DNA of 64,000 nucleotides from Ruminococcaceae bacterium BL-6 (lineage in GTDB: Bacteria > Bacillota > Clostridia > Oscillospirales > Acutalibacteraceae). The notes beneath the pieces were generated by a model. The model worked only from the letters and a program-made list of their open reading frames with translations, had not been told where the DNA came from and did no database searches. Positions 45,751 to 53,503 of this stretch are shown piece by piece. Both the position numbers and the translations under genes were made by a program. The DNA lies in NCBI GenBank assembly GCA_902810075.1, contig LR778135.1:806001-870000 (forward strand), read 5' to 3'. Numbering within the stretch: position 1 is the stretch's first letter; each line of letters begins with the position of its first letter.

Positions 45751-46622
45751 TGCCGCTTAAAGGTATCGACGTAAGCAACGCCAACGGCCATATCGATTGG
45801 GATGCAACTAAATCTCATATTGATTTCGCGATCCTCCGCTGCGGCTACGGCAGCGATCGGGCCGATCAGGACGATAAGCAGTGGGAGCACAATGTATCCG
45901 AGTGTATCCGGCTCGGGATCCCGTGGGGTGTATATCTGTATAGCTACGCGATGTCAACCGCCGAGGCCGAGAGCGAGGCAGCCCATGCGCTGCGGCTCCT
46001 GAAAGGCCGAAAGCCTGTGCTCCCAGTCTTTATCGACATGGAGGACGCGGACGGCTATAAGGCCAAGCGGGGCGGGATCAGCAAGCAACTTGCCACGTCG
46101 ATCTGCTGGATATTCTGCGATGCGCTGGCCGTTGCCGGGTATTCCCCGGGCGTCTACGCAAATAAGGACTGGGCCGTGAATAGGCTCGACATGGCCAAGC
46201 TCTCCAAGTACCCGTTTTGGCTGGCCCAATACAATAATTGCGTGACTTACTCGGGAAAATATGATTTGTGGCAGTACACCAGCAGCGGGACGATACCGGG
46301 CGTTACCGGGAAAGTGGACATGAATTACTGTTATCGGGAATTTACCGCACAGTGTGCCCCGCAGATCACCGGCCTGTCCCTGGACACCCACAGCAAGGAT
46401 ATGGCAATCGGAGAAAAATATACTGTCCTGATCCGCTGCAAGGATAAGCCAACGATTACGACAGTCGGCTCGGATGTCATCAGCAAGTCCGATCCCCGCC
46501 TTGATCCCCGTGGGCGCGGCTGGCTGATCGATATTACCGCCCTGCCGCCTCCGGTGCGGTACGCTCACATCGTGGTATCCGCTGCCGGGCAGACTGCGCA
46601 GTGCAATTTTAATGTAAAATAG
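45750..46622 (+). CDS. Endolysin, GH25 lysozyme
   Basis: 290 residues. The GH25 barrel (1-195) has MPLKGIDVSNANGHIDW, DFAILRCGYG and PVFIDMEDADG (catalytic acidic residues), ending in GKVDMNYCYREF. It cleaves the muramic-acid linkage of peptidoglycan at lysis. The C-terminal ~90 residues form a small beta domain, possibly cell-wall-binding. ATG 45750 overlaps the upstream stop. Confidence 0.93.
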   Translation: MPLKGIDVSNANGHIDWDATKSHIDFAILRCGYGSDRADQDDKQWEHNVSECIRLGIPWGVYLYSYAMSTAEAESEAAHALRLLKGRKPVLPVFIDMEDADGYKAKRGGISKQLATSICWIFCDALAVAGYSPGVYANKDWAVNRLDMAKLSKYPFWLAQYNNCVTYSGKYDLWQYTSSGTIPGVTGKVDMNYCYREFTAQCAPQITGLSLDTHSKDMAIGEKYTVLIRCKDKPTITTVGSDVISKSDPRLDPRGRGWLIDITALPPPVRYAHIVVSAAGQTAQCNFNVK

Positions 46623-46632
46623 GAGGCAGCCA

Positions 46633-46911
46633 ATGAGCGAAATTGACGATGAGCGTCAGAAACGCATGGACGAACGATTTGACCGCGACAAGGAGCGCCT
46701 CGACCACCATGATGAAAAGATCGACAAGCTGACGGAGCTGTCTACGCAGATGGGAGAAATCCTTAAAAACCAGGAAAAGCAGCTCGCCAACCACGATAAG
46801 CGCCTTGCGGACATGGAAGCCAAGCCCGCGCACCGCTGGGAGATTGTTATCAATGCAGCTCTGCAATGGCTGGTTGTAGGCGTTTTGGCTGCGGTCGTAT
46901 ATTTCAGATGA
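46633..46911 (+). CDS. XhlA-like holin accessory protein
   Basis: A 92-residue protein: charged N-terminal coiled coil and one C-terminal membrane helix (LQWLVVGVLAAVVYF), the arrangement of hemolysin XhlA. Sits between lysin and holin. Confidence 0.8.
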   Translation: MSEIDDERQKRMDERFDRDKERLDHHDEKIDKLTELSTQMGEILKNQEKQLANHDKRLADMEAKPAHRWEIVINAALQWLVVGVLAAVVYFR

Positions 46912-46942
46912 TTGCCGGTTGACCCGGCAGAAAGGATTACTT

Positions 46943-47449
46943 ATGGATCAATTTTTTACTTGGGGGACTTTGGCAACATTGGCCGGCGCATCGGCGGCGG
47001 TCGGGCTTCTCACTCAATTTTTCAAGGACGCAATTCACGTTCCCACGCAGTGGCTTAGCTACATATTTTCGATCATCGTTCTATCGGCGGCTACACTGTT
47101 CGCTGGAAGCTACTCCGCGCCCGCGTGGGCGATTATTCCGCTTAATGCGGTAATCGTATCTATCGCGTCCAACGGGGCTTACACGGCAATTTTAAGGGCA
47201 AAAGACGGGAAGCAGACGGCGGGCACATCGGCGCAAACCAGATTTAAGACGGCGGACGAGGCCCGCAAAGCTTTCCCCGGCCTTGATAATGTAACGCTGG
47301 AGCAGATCAATACGGCCATCGGTGCGGCGAATATTGCTCTCGGTAAGGCCACAGATGCGGCGCAGCAGGAGCAGCTTAAATTAGCACTGTCGGCGCTTGA
47401 AGCGCTCTGGGCGGCAAAGAAGGCAGCGGGTGAGACGGGGGCGAAATAA
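46943..47449 (+). CDS. Holin
   Basis: 168 residues from ATG 46943 (GAAAGGA upstream). Two or three hydrophobic helices (LATLAGASAAVGLLTQFF, YIFSIIVLSAATLFAG, WAIIPLNAVIVSIAS) and a soluble alanine-rich tail. It would release the lysin to the wall. Confidence 0.8.
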   Translation: MDQFFTWGTLATLAGASAAVGLLTQFFKDAIHVPTQWLSYIFSIIVLSAATLFAGSYSAPAWAIIPLNAVIVSIASNGAYTAILRAKDGKQTAGTSAQTRFKTADEARKAFPGLDNVTLEQINTAIGAANIALGKATDAAQQEQLKLALSALEALWAAKKAAGETGAK

Positions 47450-47554
47450 CTCAAAATCAAAGTCCCCTATTTTGCTAAAAAATTTAAATTTTGTCAACCT
47501 AGGATACCAATATAACGATTACGGCCCGGAAGGGCCGCTGAATTAGAGGAAATT
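47450..47554 (+). promoter_or_regulatory. Upstream region of the csf operon with a hairpin
   Basis: Contains TTGTCA (about 47493) near TATAAC with a short 14-bp spacer, so a promoter is possible but weak. A perfect hairpin CGGCCC-GGAA-GGGCCG is at 47522-47537, without a T tract, followed by the csf1 Shine-Dalgarno AGAGGAAATT. The operon may also be reached by late readthrough. Confidence 0.35.
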
Positions 47555-48478
47555 ATGACACCTACACAACTAATTTACAGGGCATGGCAGAATACGCCAC
47601 GTCCTATTATTTATCACACGGCAGACGGAAAAGGGAATCCAATCGATACCGAATGCAATTTCCTTGATCCGCTGAAACATCCGAAATATGATGCTGAATG
47701 GAATGGAAATTGCCTGATCTGTGGTGCTCCATCTCATGGAGGGATTCCGTACAAGGCGCTGCTTGGTAGCAGCTATACCGATTGGAGCCGACATAAATGT
47801 CCAGAATCGAATCATATTTGCCCGGCGTGCGCTTTCACAATGATGCTTAACCCCGCATCACACCGATGCTGCCTATTCCGGTATTCTTTCGTCGCGGAAA
47901 AGACATTGCATATCTGCAATCGCGCGGAAATACGGGATTATATTTTGGAGCCGCCGGAGCCGCCATTCGTCATGGCTGCCACCATCTCGCAGAAAAAGCA
48001 TATCGCTTTTAAGTCTCTCGTGTCGTATGACCGGGAGAATTTTTTCTGCAATCTTGAAGAGGAACAAATTCAGGTGAACCGGCAGGCGGCGAAAGATATG
48101 ATTGCCGTTTGTGAAGCTCTACGTGGGATTGGGATGACCAAAGACGAGATCATGCGCGGAGAAATCCGTTATGACCGGATCAAAAAATTTAAGCTGGACG
48201 CTTACGATAAAATCAATCATTTGTTGCGGCCCTGCATGGGGACGCGGCTTTTTTCTTTGTGCCTGTTTGTGGCGCAGAAAATGACAGAGGAGGAAGCAAT
48301 ATGCTTTTTGGATTTGACACTGAAAACGAAACCGTCGCAGCCGGAGCGCTGCTCGTCTACGCAACCTATAAAAGCCGGGACGTCAAAAGAGGCCCGTCCG
48401 GATACGATATGTGGGAACAAATCGAGCGGTTTGCCCGCAGGTCAGCAAAGCGGGCAAATAATGTTTCCGAATTTTTAG
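47555..48478 (+). CDS. csf1: Csf1-like type IV CRISPR-Cas zinc-finger protein
   Basis: A 307-residue protein. Zinc pairs CLIC (53-56) and CPAC (89-92) flank GGIPYKALLGSSYTDW, the Csf1 layout (CxxCG...G-P-K...FTDW...CxxCA). Csf1 is the Cas8-like subunit of type IV effectors. The last ~59 residues overlap the next ORF by 178 nt and look low in protein character, so the native stop may be lost or the overlap is unusual. First gene of the operon. Confidence 0.75.
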   Translation: MTPTQLIYRAWQNTPRPIIYHTADGKGNPIDTECNFLDPLKHPKYDAEWNGNCLICGAPSHGGIPYKALLGSSYTDWSRHKCPESNHICPACAFTMMLNPASHRCCLFRYSFVAEKTLHICNRAEIRDYILEPPEPPFVMAATISQKKHIAFKSLVSYDRENFFCNLEEEQIQVNRQAAKDMIAVCEALRGIGMTKDEIMRGEIRYDRIKKFKLDAYDKINHLLRPCMGTRLFSLCLFVAQKMTEEEAICFLDLTLKTKPSQPERCSSTQPIKAGTSKEARPDTICGNKSSGLPAGQQSGQIMFPNF

Positions 48479-48753
48479 CCAAATTTAAGCCGCTTATGGC
48501 CTGCGGGACGCTGAATCCACACTGGTGCAAAACCGGGATTACGGCGAGTAATGCCCTTGTGGAGGAGGACGGCTCCGTAATTGTTAAAGGTGAAAACAGC
48601 CCACACCGTGATTTTTTGGTGGCAATTACAGAATCTCCGGAAGATCAACAACAGAAAATCGTTGACTGCATCTATGAGCAGACACAGCGGATTATTCTGC
48701 TGGTCCGCGACCGTTTGGAGCGCGAAAAGCCGTATGAAGTGGAGGCCGAATGA
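48301..48753 (+). CDS. Cas11-like small subunit (type IV-B context)
   Basis: A 150-residue, mainly helical protein (YDMWEQIERFARRSAKRANN, ITESPEDQQQKIVDCIYEQT) preceded by GAGGAGGAAGCAAT. The sequence alone does not prove the family; helical make-up, size and place between csf1 and csf2 fit the small subunit of type IV-B effectors. Confidence 0.6.
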   Translation: MLFGFDTENETVAAGALLVYATYKSRDVKRGPSGYDMWEQIERFARRSAKRANNVSEFLAKFKPLMACGTLNPHWCKTGITASNALVEEDGSVIVKGENSPHRDFLVAITESPEDQQQKIVDCIYEQTQRIILLVRDRLEREKPYEVEAE

Positions 48754-49715
48754 TGGATAAAACATATCGTATCGAAACCGTTTATACTCTGAAACAGCCG
48801 CTTTCCCACATTGGCGAAGCGGAGAGCACGGAAACGTTTTTGAATACTGTCCGCGTAATGTGCCACGGAAAGCCCACGGAAGTATTCGCCTACACCGGCA
48901 ACGCAATCCGCGGCGCGTGGAGAGACTGCGGGGCGGCCTATATGTTAGACCGGCTCGGGAATATCAAGGTACCCAAAAAAGCGTTTCACCTGTTGTTTAC
49001 CGGCGGAACGATTTCCGGCGAACAAAAAGTCGATATTGACGCCGCAAAGCAGATGCGTGCCGCGTTGCCGTTTGTTTCAATTTTCGGTGGCGGGGTCGGA
49101 AATCAAATTTTGTCCGGGAAAATTGTTCAGACGTTTGCCTATCCGGTTTGTGCCGAAACGGTTGGGATCATCCCGGAAGGGATCGATCATATCGACTATG
49201 ACGCGCAAAAAACCACCTGGCGAAAAATGACCGATGAAATATCTTTCACGCGCAAAGACGACAGCAAAGATTTTCTCGGCGACAAATACATGGCAAAAGA
49301 CGTTAAATTGCTGACGGCCGGAGAAGAAGAAAAAAAGAAAGACGGCCCTGCTACGCAGATGCGCTACACCGTGGAGTGCCTTATCCCGGGCGTGCAGCTT
49401 TGGCACTCGCTCAACATCACCTGTAACGAAATAGAGCTCGGCGCCCTGGTTGCGTCGATCCACAAATGGGCGGAGCGTCCATATCTTGGTGGCATGGCCG
49501 GGAAGGGCTTTGGCTTGGTAGACGCGAAGTTTGAACTCGTGGACAGGGATGGAAATCGATCGCCGTTCATTGGCCTGAAAGATGGCACGCTCATTCTGGC
49601 TGAGCCCGCGAAAGAGGCGAAAGACCAGTACGACGCGCAGATCAAGGATCTGTATGATCAGTATCTCGATGGCAACAAAGAATCCCTCGTGGGTTTGCTG
49701 GAAAGTGGGGATTGA
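48750..49715 (+). CDS. csf2: Csf2-like Cas7 backbone protein
   Basis: A 321-residue RAMP-type protein. YTLKQPLSHIGEAESTETFL, VFAYTGNAIRGAWRDCGAAY, VSIFGGGVGNQILSGK and YLGGMAGKGFGLVDAKF are the Cas7/Csf2 signature segments. It would polymerise along guide RNA. Start ATG 48750 or 48753, with the small-subunit stop overlapping. Confidence 0.85.
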   Translation: MMDKTYRIETVYTLKQPLSHIGEAESTETFLNTVRVMCHGKPTEVFAYTGNAIRGAWRDCGAAYMLDRLGNIKVPKKAFHLLFTGGTISGEQKVDIDAAKQMRAALPFVSIFGGGVGNQILSGKIVQTFAYPVCAETVGIIPEGIDHIDYDAQKTTWRKMTDEISFTRKDDSKDFLGDKYMAKDVKLLTAGEEEKKKDGPATQMRYTVECLIPGVQLWHSLNITCNEIELGALVASIHKWAERPYLGGMAGKGFGLVDAKFELVDRDGNRSPFIGLKDGTLILAEPAKEAKDQYDAQIKDLYDQYLDGNKESLVGLLESGD

Positions 49716-49716
49716 C

Positions 49717-50394
49717 ATGCATTCCACTACTGAGCCGTTCCGCGTAACTTGCAAGCTGCTCGACGGTCGCGTCAATACGGCCGACGGGCTATTTTTTCTC
49801 GACTGCATCCTCTACCACGCATGGTTTCTAAAATACGCTCCAGGCGTGATTTCCGGAACAGATCGCGAAGAAAACTGCAAATTGCATTTTGGCCTTCCGC
49901 TCCGGCAACTGCCAGGGAACCGCTATGCCGCATCGTGCGGATTTTACCATGATTTTGGAACCCATATTGAATACTGGAATAAGCGCCCAGACTGGGACGC
50001 ACAGGCTGGATATCTGGATGCACACGGAAAAGTCAAAACCGGGGAAGGACCGATGCGAGCATACCGCATGCCGCAAATTATCCACACTGTGGGGGATATC
50101 GAGTTTTACGGATATGGGACGATCAGCAAAATAAAGGATCTGCTCTCCTATATCCCCGCCATCGGGAAAAAGCCGGCCGCCGGGTGGGGAATGGTTCGAG
50201 AGTGGATCGTCGAGCCTTGGCCGGAGGATTGGAGCACATGGAGCGATAAATACGGTCTGATGCGGCCAATACCGTTTGAAGAAAATATCGGGCACGACCT
50301 AAGCGGATACCTCAAGCGCAACTGTGCGATTCGCCCCCCGGCGTGGAAAGCCTGCAACCAGCAGCCATGCTATGTGCCGAAGGTGACGATATGA
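49717..50394 (+). CDS. csf3: Csf3-like Cas5 protein
   Basis: 225 residues from ATG 49717. EPFRVTCKLLDGRVNTADGL (first RAMP strand and 'adgl-fLDcIL-HA' pattern) and IPAIGKKPAAGWGMVREWIV (glycine-rich loop) match Csf3, the Cas5-like subunit that holds the crRNA 5' end. Overlaps the cysH-like gene by ATGA. Confidence 0.8.
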   Translation: MHSTTEPFRVTCKLLDGRVNTADGLFFLDCILYHAWFLKYAPGVISGTDREENCKLHFGLPLRQLPGNRYAASCGFYHDFGTHIEYWNKRPDWDAQAGYLDAHGKVKTGEGPMRAYRMPQIIHTVGDIEFYGYGTISKIKDLLSYIPAIGKKPAAGWGMVREWIVEPWPEDWSTWSDKYGLMRPIPFEENIGHDLSGYLKRNCAIRPPAWKACNQQPCYVPKVTI

Positions 50395-51164
50395 CTTTTG
50401 ACGAATTTATTGAAATCGGAAGATTGCGAGCGAAATCTCCACAGTATCGAAAAAAGCGAGATGCGTCCATTGAATTAGCCGCCCGTGAGCTTATCACTCA
50501 TGAGCGGCCATATTTATCTCTAAGCGGTGGAAAAGACAGCACGGCGATGGCGTTTATTGTCAACGAAGCGGCCATACAAGTAAATAGAGAATTTCGCGTA
50601 TGGTGTCATGTATCTGATGCTTCTTTCCCCGGAACGATTGAAACAGTAAAAGCGGTCTGCGATAGAATTCACAGGCCGCTTGACTTGTACCGATGCCCTG
50701 TTTCAGCGTTCGAGTTAGTCAAAAGCAAACAGCGGCGTCCATTTGGAAAAAGCGGCGCTTTTTTTGATTCAATCCGAACATATGCAGATGATAAAGATTT
50801 ATGTTTTGTGGGTGTTCGGGCATGCGAAAGCAAGCGCCGAATGAAAGCAGCAAAAATTCATGGTGCGGTTTATCAAAGCAAAAGCATGGGAAAAGTGACA
50901 ACCTGCGTTCCGCTCCAATGGTTCCGGCTGGAAGATGTGGCAGCTGCTCTTTATGAGTTTCAAGCACCGATCCATCCGATCTACCGCAAGCAGGCAATCG
51001 ATAACGGAAAAAACGTTAATGATGAAACGCAATGGATAAGGCTGAACTATGTCACGTCAAAGGATCTGCTGAATAAAGGAACGGCTGTGTTCCTGAAATT
51101 GAATTATCCGGAGTTATATAATAAACTTCGAGCTGCATATCCAGAGGTGGGGCTTTATGCTTGA
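50391..51164 (+). CDS. CysH/PAPS-reductase-like protein associated with the csf operon
   Basis: A 257-residue PP-loop protein: YLSLSGGKDSTAMAFIVNE (nucleotide-binding loop), CHVSDASFPGTIE and CFVGVRACESKRRMKAAKIH. The C-terminal ECGLH-type motif of true PAPS reductases is absent, so a sulfate-assimilation role is unlikely. cysH-like genes are the characteristic companion of type IV-B systems. Function in those systems is not established. Confidence 0.85.
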   Translation: MTFDEFIEIGRLRAKSPQYRKKRDASIELAARELITHERPYLSLSGGKDSTAMAFIVNEAAIQVNREFRVWCHVSDASFPGTIETVKAVCDRIHRPLDLYRCPVSAFELVKSKQRRPFGKSGAFFDSIRTYADDKDLCFVGVRACESKRRMKAAKIHGAVYQSKSMGKVTTCVPLQWFRLEDVAAALYEFQAPIHPIYRKQAIDNGKNVNDETQWIRLNYVTSKDLLNKGTAVFLKLNYPELYNKLRAAYPEVGLYA

Positions 51165-52041
51165 CGATGCCCAGCGCGCCCTTGTCGAGCGATACCACGG
51201 AGTGATCTATGCTGTGCTGTCTCATGAGCATCTGCCAGCCAGCGAATATTACGATGTCGGCGCGGAACGCCTATGCCTTGCCGCTCGGAGTTTTAAGGGA
51301 AACCAAGACAAATTCTTCAGCTATGCTTTCACGGCGGTAGGAAGGGCATTGCGACAAGCTGCGGGGAAACGGCCTCATGAATCCGATATTGATGCGTTGC
51401 AAATTTCCGGCCCGGATGCTTTTACAGAAGCAGAAGATAGAGCGTACATATCCGACGTGTTGCGCTCTTGCAAAAAATTTATGACGCCCAAAGAGTTGCA
51501 GGCGATGCGGAATGTGCTAATCGGAGAGAAAAGTCACTCCCAGCCAGAAGCAATGGCAAGAGACAGGGCACTAAGAAAGTACAAAGCATATCTCAACGGA
51601 GAAGAAATAAAAACGCGCCCCAGCGAGCCGCTGCCTCCGGAGCAGCGTATGGAACGCGATCGGAAAATCGTTGAAATGCGTGCGCATGGATATGGATATG
51701 AAGATGTCGCGGAGTACCTGAATGTTTCTGGCCGGCTTGTAAGGCAAATATATGCCAACGCAGGCCGGCCACAATACTGCACATCTGCCGATTTTGCCCG
51801 TTTGCTCGGCGTGGATCGCTCTACGGTGCTTAGGCATGCAACAGCCCGAAAAGAGGGCAGGACGTGGCGAATTGATGAAATCCATTACCGCAAGAAATAT
51901 CCAAAATTCAGCAAGGCATACACGAAGGATGAGATCGAATTTATTCGGAGCCATCCGTATTGGACTGCACAGGAAATAGCAGAACGGATTGGACGTACCG
52001 CATGTTCCGTCAGAATCAAAAAATGCAGGTTGAAAAAATAA
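51157..52041 (+). CDS. Sigma-like protein with three DNA-binding segments, last gene of the csf operon
   Basis: A 294-residue protein. Residues 1-75 (ALVERYHGVIYAVLSHEHLP, AARSFKGNQDKFFSYAFTAV) resemble sigma-70 region 2. The middle and C-terminal parts contain HTH-like stretches (IVEMRAHGYGYEDVAEYLNV, SADFARLLGVDRSTVLRHAT, YWTAQEIAERIGRTACSVRI). It overlaps the cysH-like gene by 8 nt and a terminator follows. Could control the operon, the array or phage late genes. Confidence 0.65.
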   Translation: MLDDAQRALVERYHGVIYAVLSHEHLPASEYYDVGAERLCLAARSFKGNQDKFFSYAFTAVGRALRQAAGKRPHESDIDALQISGPDAFTEAEDRAYISDVLRSCKKFMTPKELQAMRNVLIGEKSHSQPEAMARDRALRKYKAYLNGEEIKTRPSEPLPPEQRMERDRKIVEMRAHGYGYEDVAEYLNVSGRLVRQIYANAGRPQYCTSADFARLLGVDRSTVLRHATARKEGRTWRIDEIHYRKKYPKFSKAYTKDEIEFIRSHPYWTAQEIAERIGRTACSVRIKKCRLKK

Positions 52042-52054
52042 GGCAAGGCAAAAA

Positions 52055-52083
52055 GACCCCGGAAAAAATCCGGGGCCTTTTTT
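52055..52083 (+). terminator. Terminator of the csf operon
   Basis: CCCCGGA pairs with TCCGGGG around AAAAA, followed by CCTTTTTT. Confidence 0.9.
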
Positions 52084-52122
52084 GTTTGCGCGTCACCGCA
52101 AACACTTACACATTTCATATTT

Positions 52123-52215
52123 TTTCAATCCACGCCCCAATGGGGCGACATGTCCATGCTTTTTCCCGCTCGCGTAACCGGCTCGCTATTTCAATCCACG
52201 CCCCGAAGGGCGGCA
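52123..52215 (-). CRISPR. Mini-CRISPR: two repeats, one spacer, beside the csf operon
   Basis: Repeat A is 52123-52149 and repeat B 52189-52214; both read TTTCAATCCACGCCCC then a hairpin arm, with period 66. On the minus strand they end in GTGGATTGAAA, the 3' handle typical of type I-C-like repeats. Each keeps its own hairpin (CGCCCC-AAT-GGGGCG and CGCCC-CGAA-GGGCG), so the differences are compensatory. The spacer is about 39 nt (52150-52188). No further repeats flank it. The minus strand is the likely crRNA strand, continuous with the HTH gene transcript. Confidence 0.65.
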
Positions 52216-52220
52216 ATTAC

Positions 52221-52709
52221 TTATGCTAGATCATCAATCCGGCAATCAAGAGCTTCAGCCAATTTTTTTAGATTTTCGGCTGAAGGGGAAAATTCTCCCT
52301 TTTCCCATCTAGAAATATCCTTTTGGGTGCAGCCGACTTTTTCAGCCAGTTCCGCTTGGCTAAGATTGAGCTTTTTTCGCCTTTTTAATATGTTCTCCCT
52401 GATCTCTTTTTCGTGCTGATCGTTCATTTCGACGGAATAGGCGTAAACGTACAGATCCCCCAAGGGACGATCCTCAAAATCTGATTTTTCCATTTCGGCG
52501 ATTGCGTGAATGAGCGGCTCCATTGATATTCCTCTTTTGAGGCAATCCGGTTGCAAATCCTTATAGACTTTTCCGAAAACGATAGCCGGGTGCTTCGAGA
52601 AATTTCCCATATTCAGCGACATGTAGCGATCGTTTCCGCGGGCCTGTTTCCAGATTTTATCGGCGATGGCCCACACTTTCCCCCAATGCAAGTCTCTTGA
52701 CTGATCCAT
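52221..52709 (-). CDS. XRE-family autoregulator adjoining the mini-CRISPR
   Basis: 162 residues from ATG 52709 (GGAGGAAAAGAC upstream). The N-terminal ~95 residues are a unique domain (SLNMGNFSKHPAIVFGKVYK, RGISMEPLIHAIAEMEKSDF); the C-terminal part is an XRE HTH (LNLSQAELAEKVGCTQKDIS, LKKLAEALDCRIDDLA). A palindromic operator lies in its promoter. The stop codon is 6 bp from CRISPR repeat B, so its mRNA would run into the array. Confidence 0.8.
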   Translation of the reverse strand: MDQSRDLHWGKVWAIADKIWKQARGNDRYMSLNMGNFSKHPAIVFGKVYKDLQPDCLKRGISMEPLIHAIAEMEKSDFEDRPLGDLYVYAYSVEMNDQHEKEIRENILKRRKKLNLSQAELAEKVGCTQKDISRWEKGEFSPSAENLKKLAEALDCRIDDLA

Positions 52710-52732
52710 GTCTTTTCCTCCTCCATTGCTAT

Positions 52733-52760
52733 AGTATACCATTAATGGTATACTTGTCAA
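52733..52760 (-). promoter_or_regulatory. Promoter and perfect palindromic operator of the HTH gene
   Basis: On the minus strand TTGACA (52760-52755), 16-bp spacer, TATACT (52738-52733). The 20-bp palindrome GTATACCATTAATGGTATAC (52734-52753) fills the space between the two hexamers, a classic autorepression design. Confidence 0.85.
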
Positions 52761-52843
52761 TAGGCACATAAAATAAAAAATGATGGCTTTCCCGGGCTTG
52801 CGACCGGGCCGCGCATTAACGGGGCAAGGCCCCGCCGCTCTGC

Positions 52844-53020
52844 TTAGGCGATCAATCCATCAACGCATCCCCATGCCGCCGATGATTCCCGGCACAGAGC
52901 GAGGCCCGCGTCGGCCCAATCTCCATCGCACCAATCAGCATATTTGCTGCGCTGAAATCCTGCCTCTGTGCGATATGCCTTGACTACTTTCCGGGTGTTC
53001 TCATTATAGATGTACAGCAT
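52844..53020 (-). CDS. Small hypothetical protein
   Basis: 58 residues from ATG 53020, preceded by GGAGGAAATTAAT. MLYIYNENTRKVVKAYRTEA then a Trp/Cys-rich part (YADWCDGDWADAGLALC). Not recognised. Confidence 0.5.
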   Translation of the reverse strand: MLYIYNENTRKVVKAYRTEAGFQRSKYADWCDGDWADAGLALCRESSAAWGCVDGLIA

Positions 53021-53103
53021 ATTAATTTCCTCCTGCCGCTTTCCGCCCGGCCGGCGTGATGTGGTGGCGGGCCGCTCTCGGCAACCCGCTGGGGCGATAA
53101 AAC

Positions 53104-53349
53104 TTAATAATCAACAACAACCTTGTACTGCTCAAAAAACCCATTGACCACCGGCTGTAATGTGTACTTAAGATCGGCGTCACAATGTAAGGCATTATCT
53201 TGGTCTAAATCGATGTATCCGTAGGTTTTCTTCCCATCGTCGCGCTTAATGTAGATGCGGTGCTTACCGTAATTACTCCAATACTGCATCATCTTTGCGC
53301 CGTATCCTTCGCCAACAACCGCCGAACCTGTAAATAATTTCTTTTCCAT
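53104..53349 (-). CDS. Small hypothetical protein under the RHH operator
   Basis: 81 residues with GYGAKMMQYWSNYGKHRIYI and acidic C-terminal part. Divergent from the RHH regulator, with a well-formed promoter overlapping the operator. Possible partner of the RHH protein; not recognised as a toxin. Confidence 0.55.
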   Translation of the reverse strand: MEKKLFTGSAVVGEGYGAKMMQYWSNYGKHRIYIKRDDGKKTYGYIDLDQDNALHCDADLKYTLQPVVNGFFEQYKVVVDY

Positions 53350-53378
53350 TTTTTTGCCCCTCTCTTAATTTCTGATCT

Positions 53379-53466
53379 TATTATAATACACGTAGCACGT
53401 GTATTCAAGATACTTTTTTACCAAAGTTAGAGATAAAATATTGTGCAATATTACACGTAGCACGTG
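53379..53466 (-). promoter_or_regulatory. Promoter with two TACACGTAGCACGTG operators
   Basis: The exact 15-mer occurs at 53387-53401 and 53452-53466, 65 bp apart. Copy 1 is extended to a perfect inverted repeat (53385-53405, 9-bp arms around AGC). It sits inside the minus-strand promoter TTGAAT-N17-TATAAT (53408-53380). Copy 2 lies upstream of the RHH gene. Confidence 0.8.
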
Positions 53467-53503
53467 AACTGAAATAGTGCTATGATTATGGAGAGGTGAT
53501 ATC

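Noticed and set aside
47522..47537. Hairpin before csf1 as a further CRISPR repeat
   Set aside because: CGGCCC-GGAA-GGGCCG is similar in shape but lacks the conserved TTTCAATCCACG part and has no partner repeat at the expected distance.
50391..51164. Sulfate-assimilation PAPS reductase
   Set aside because: It lies in the csf operon, is far from the sulfur cluster and lacks the ECGLH-type motif.
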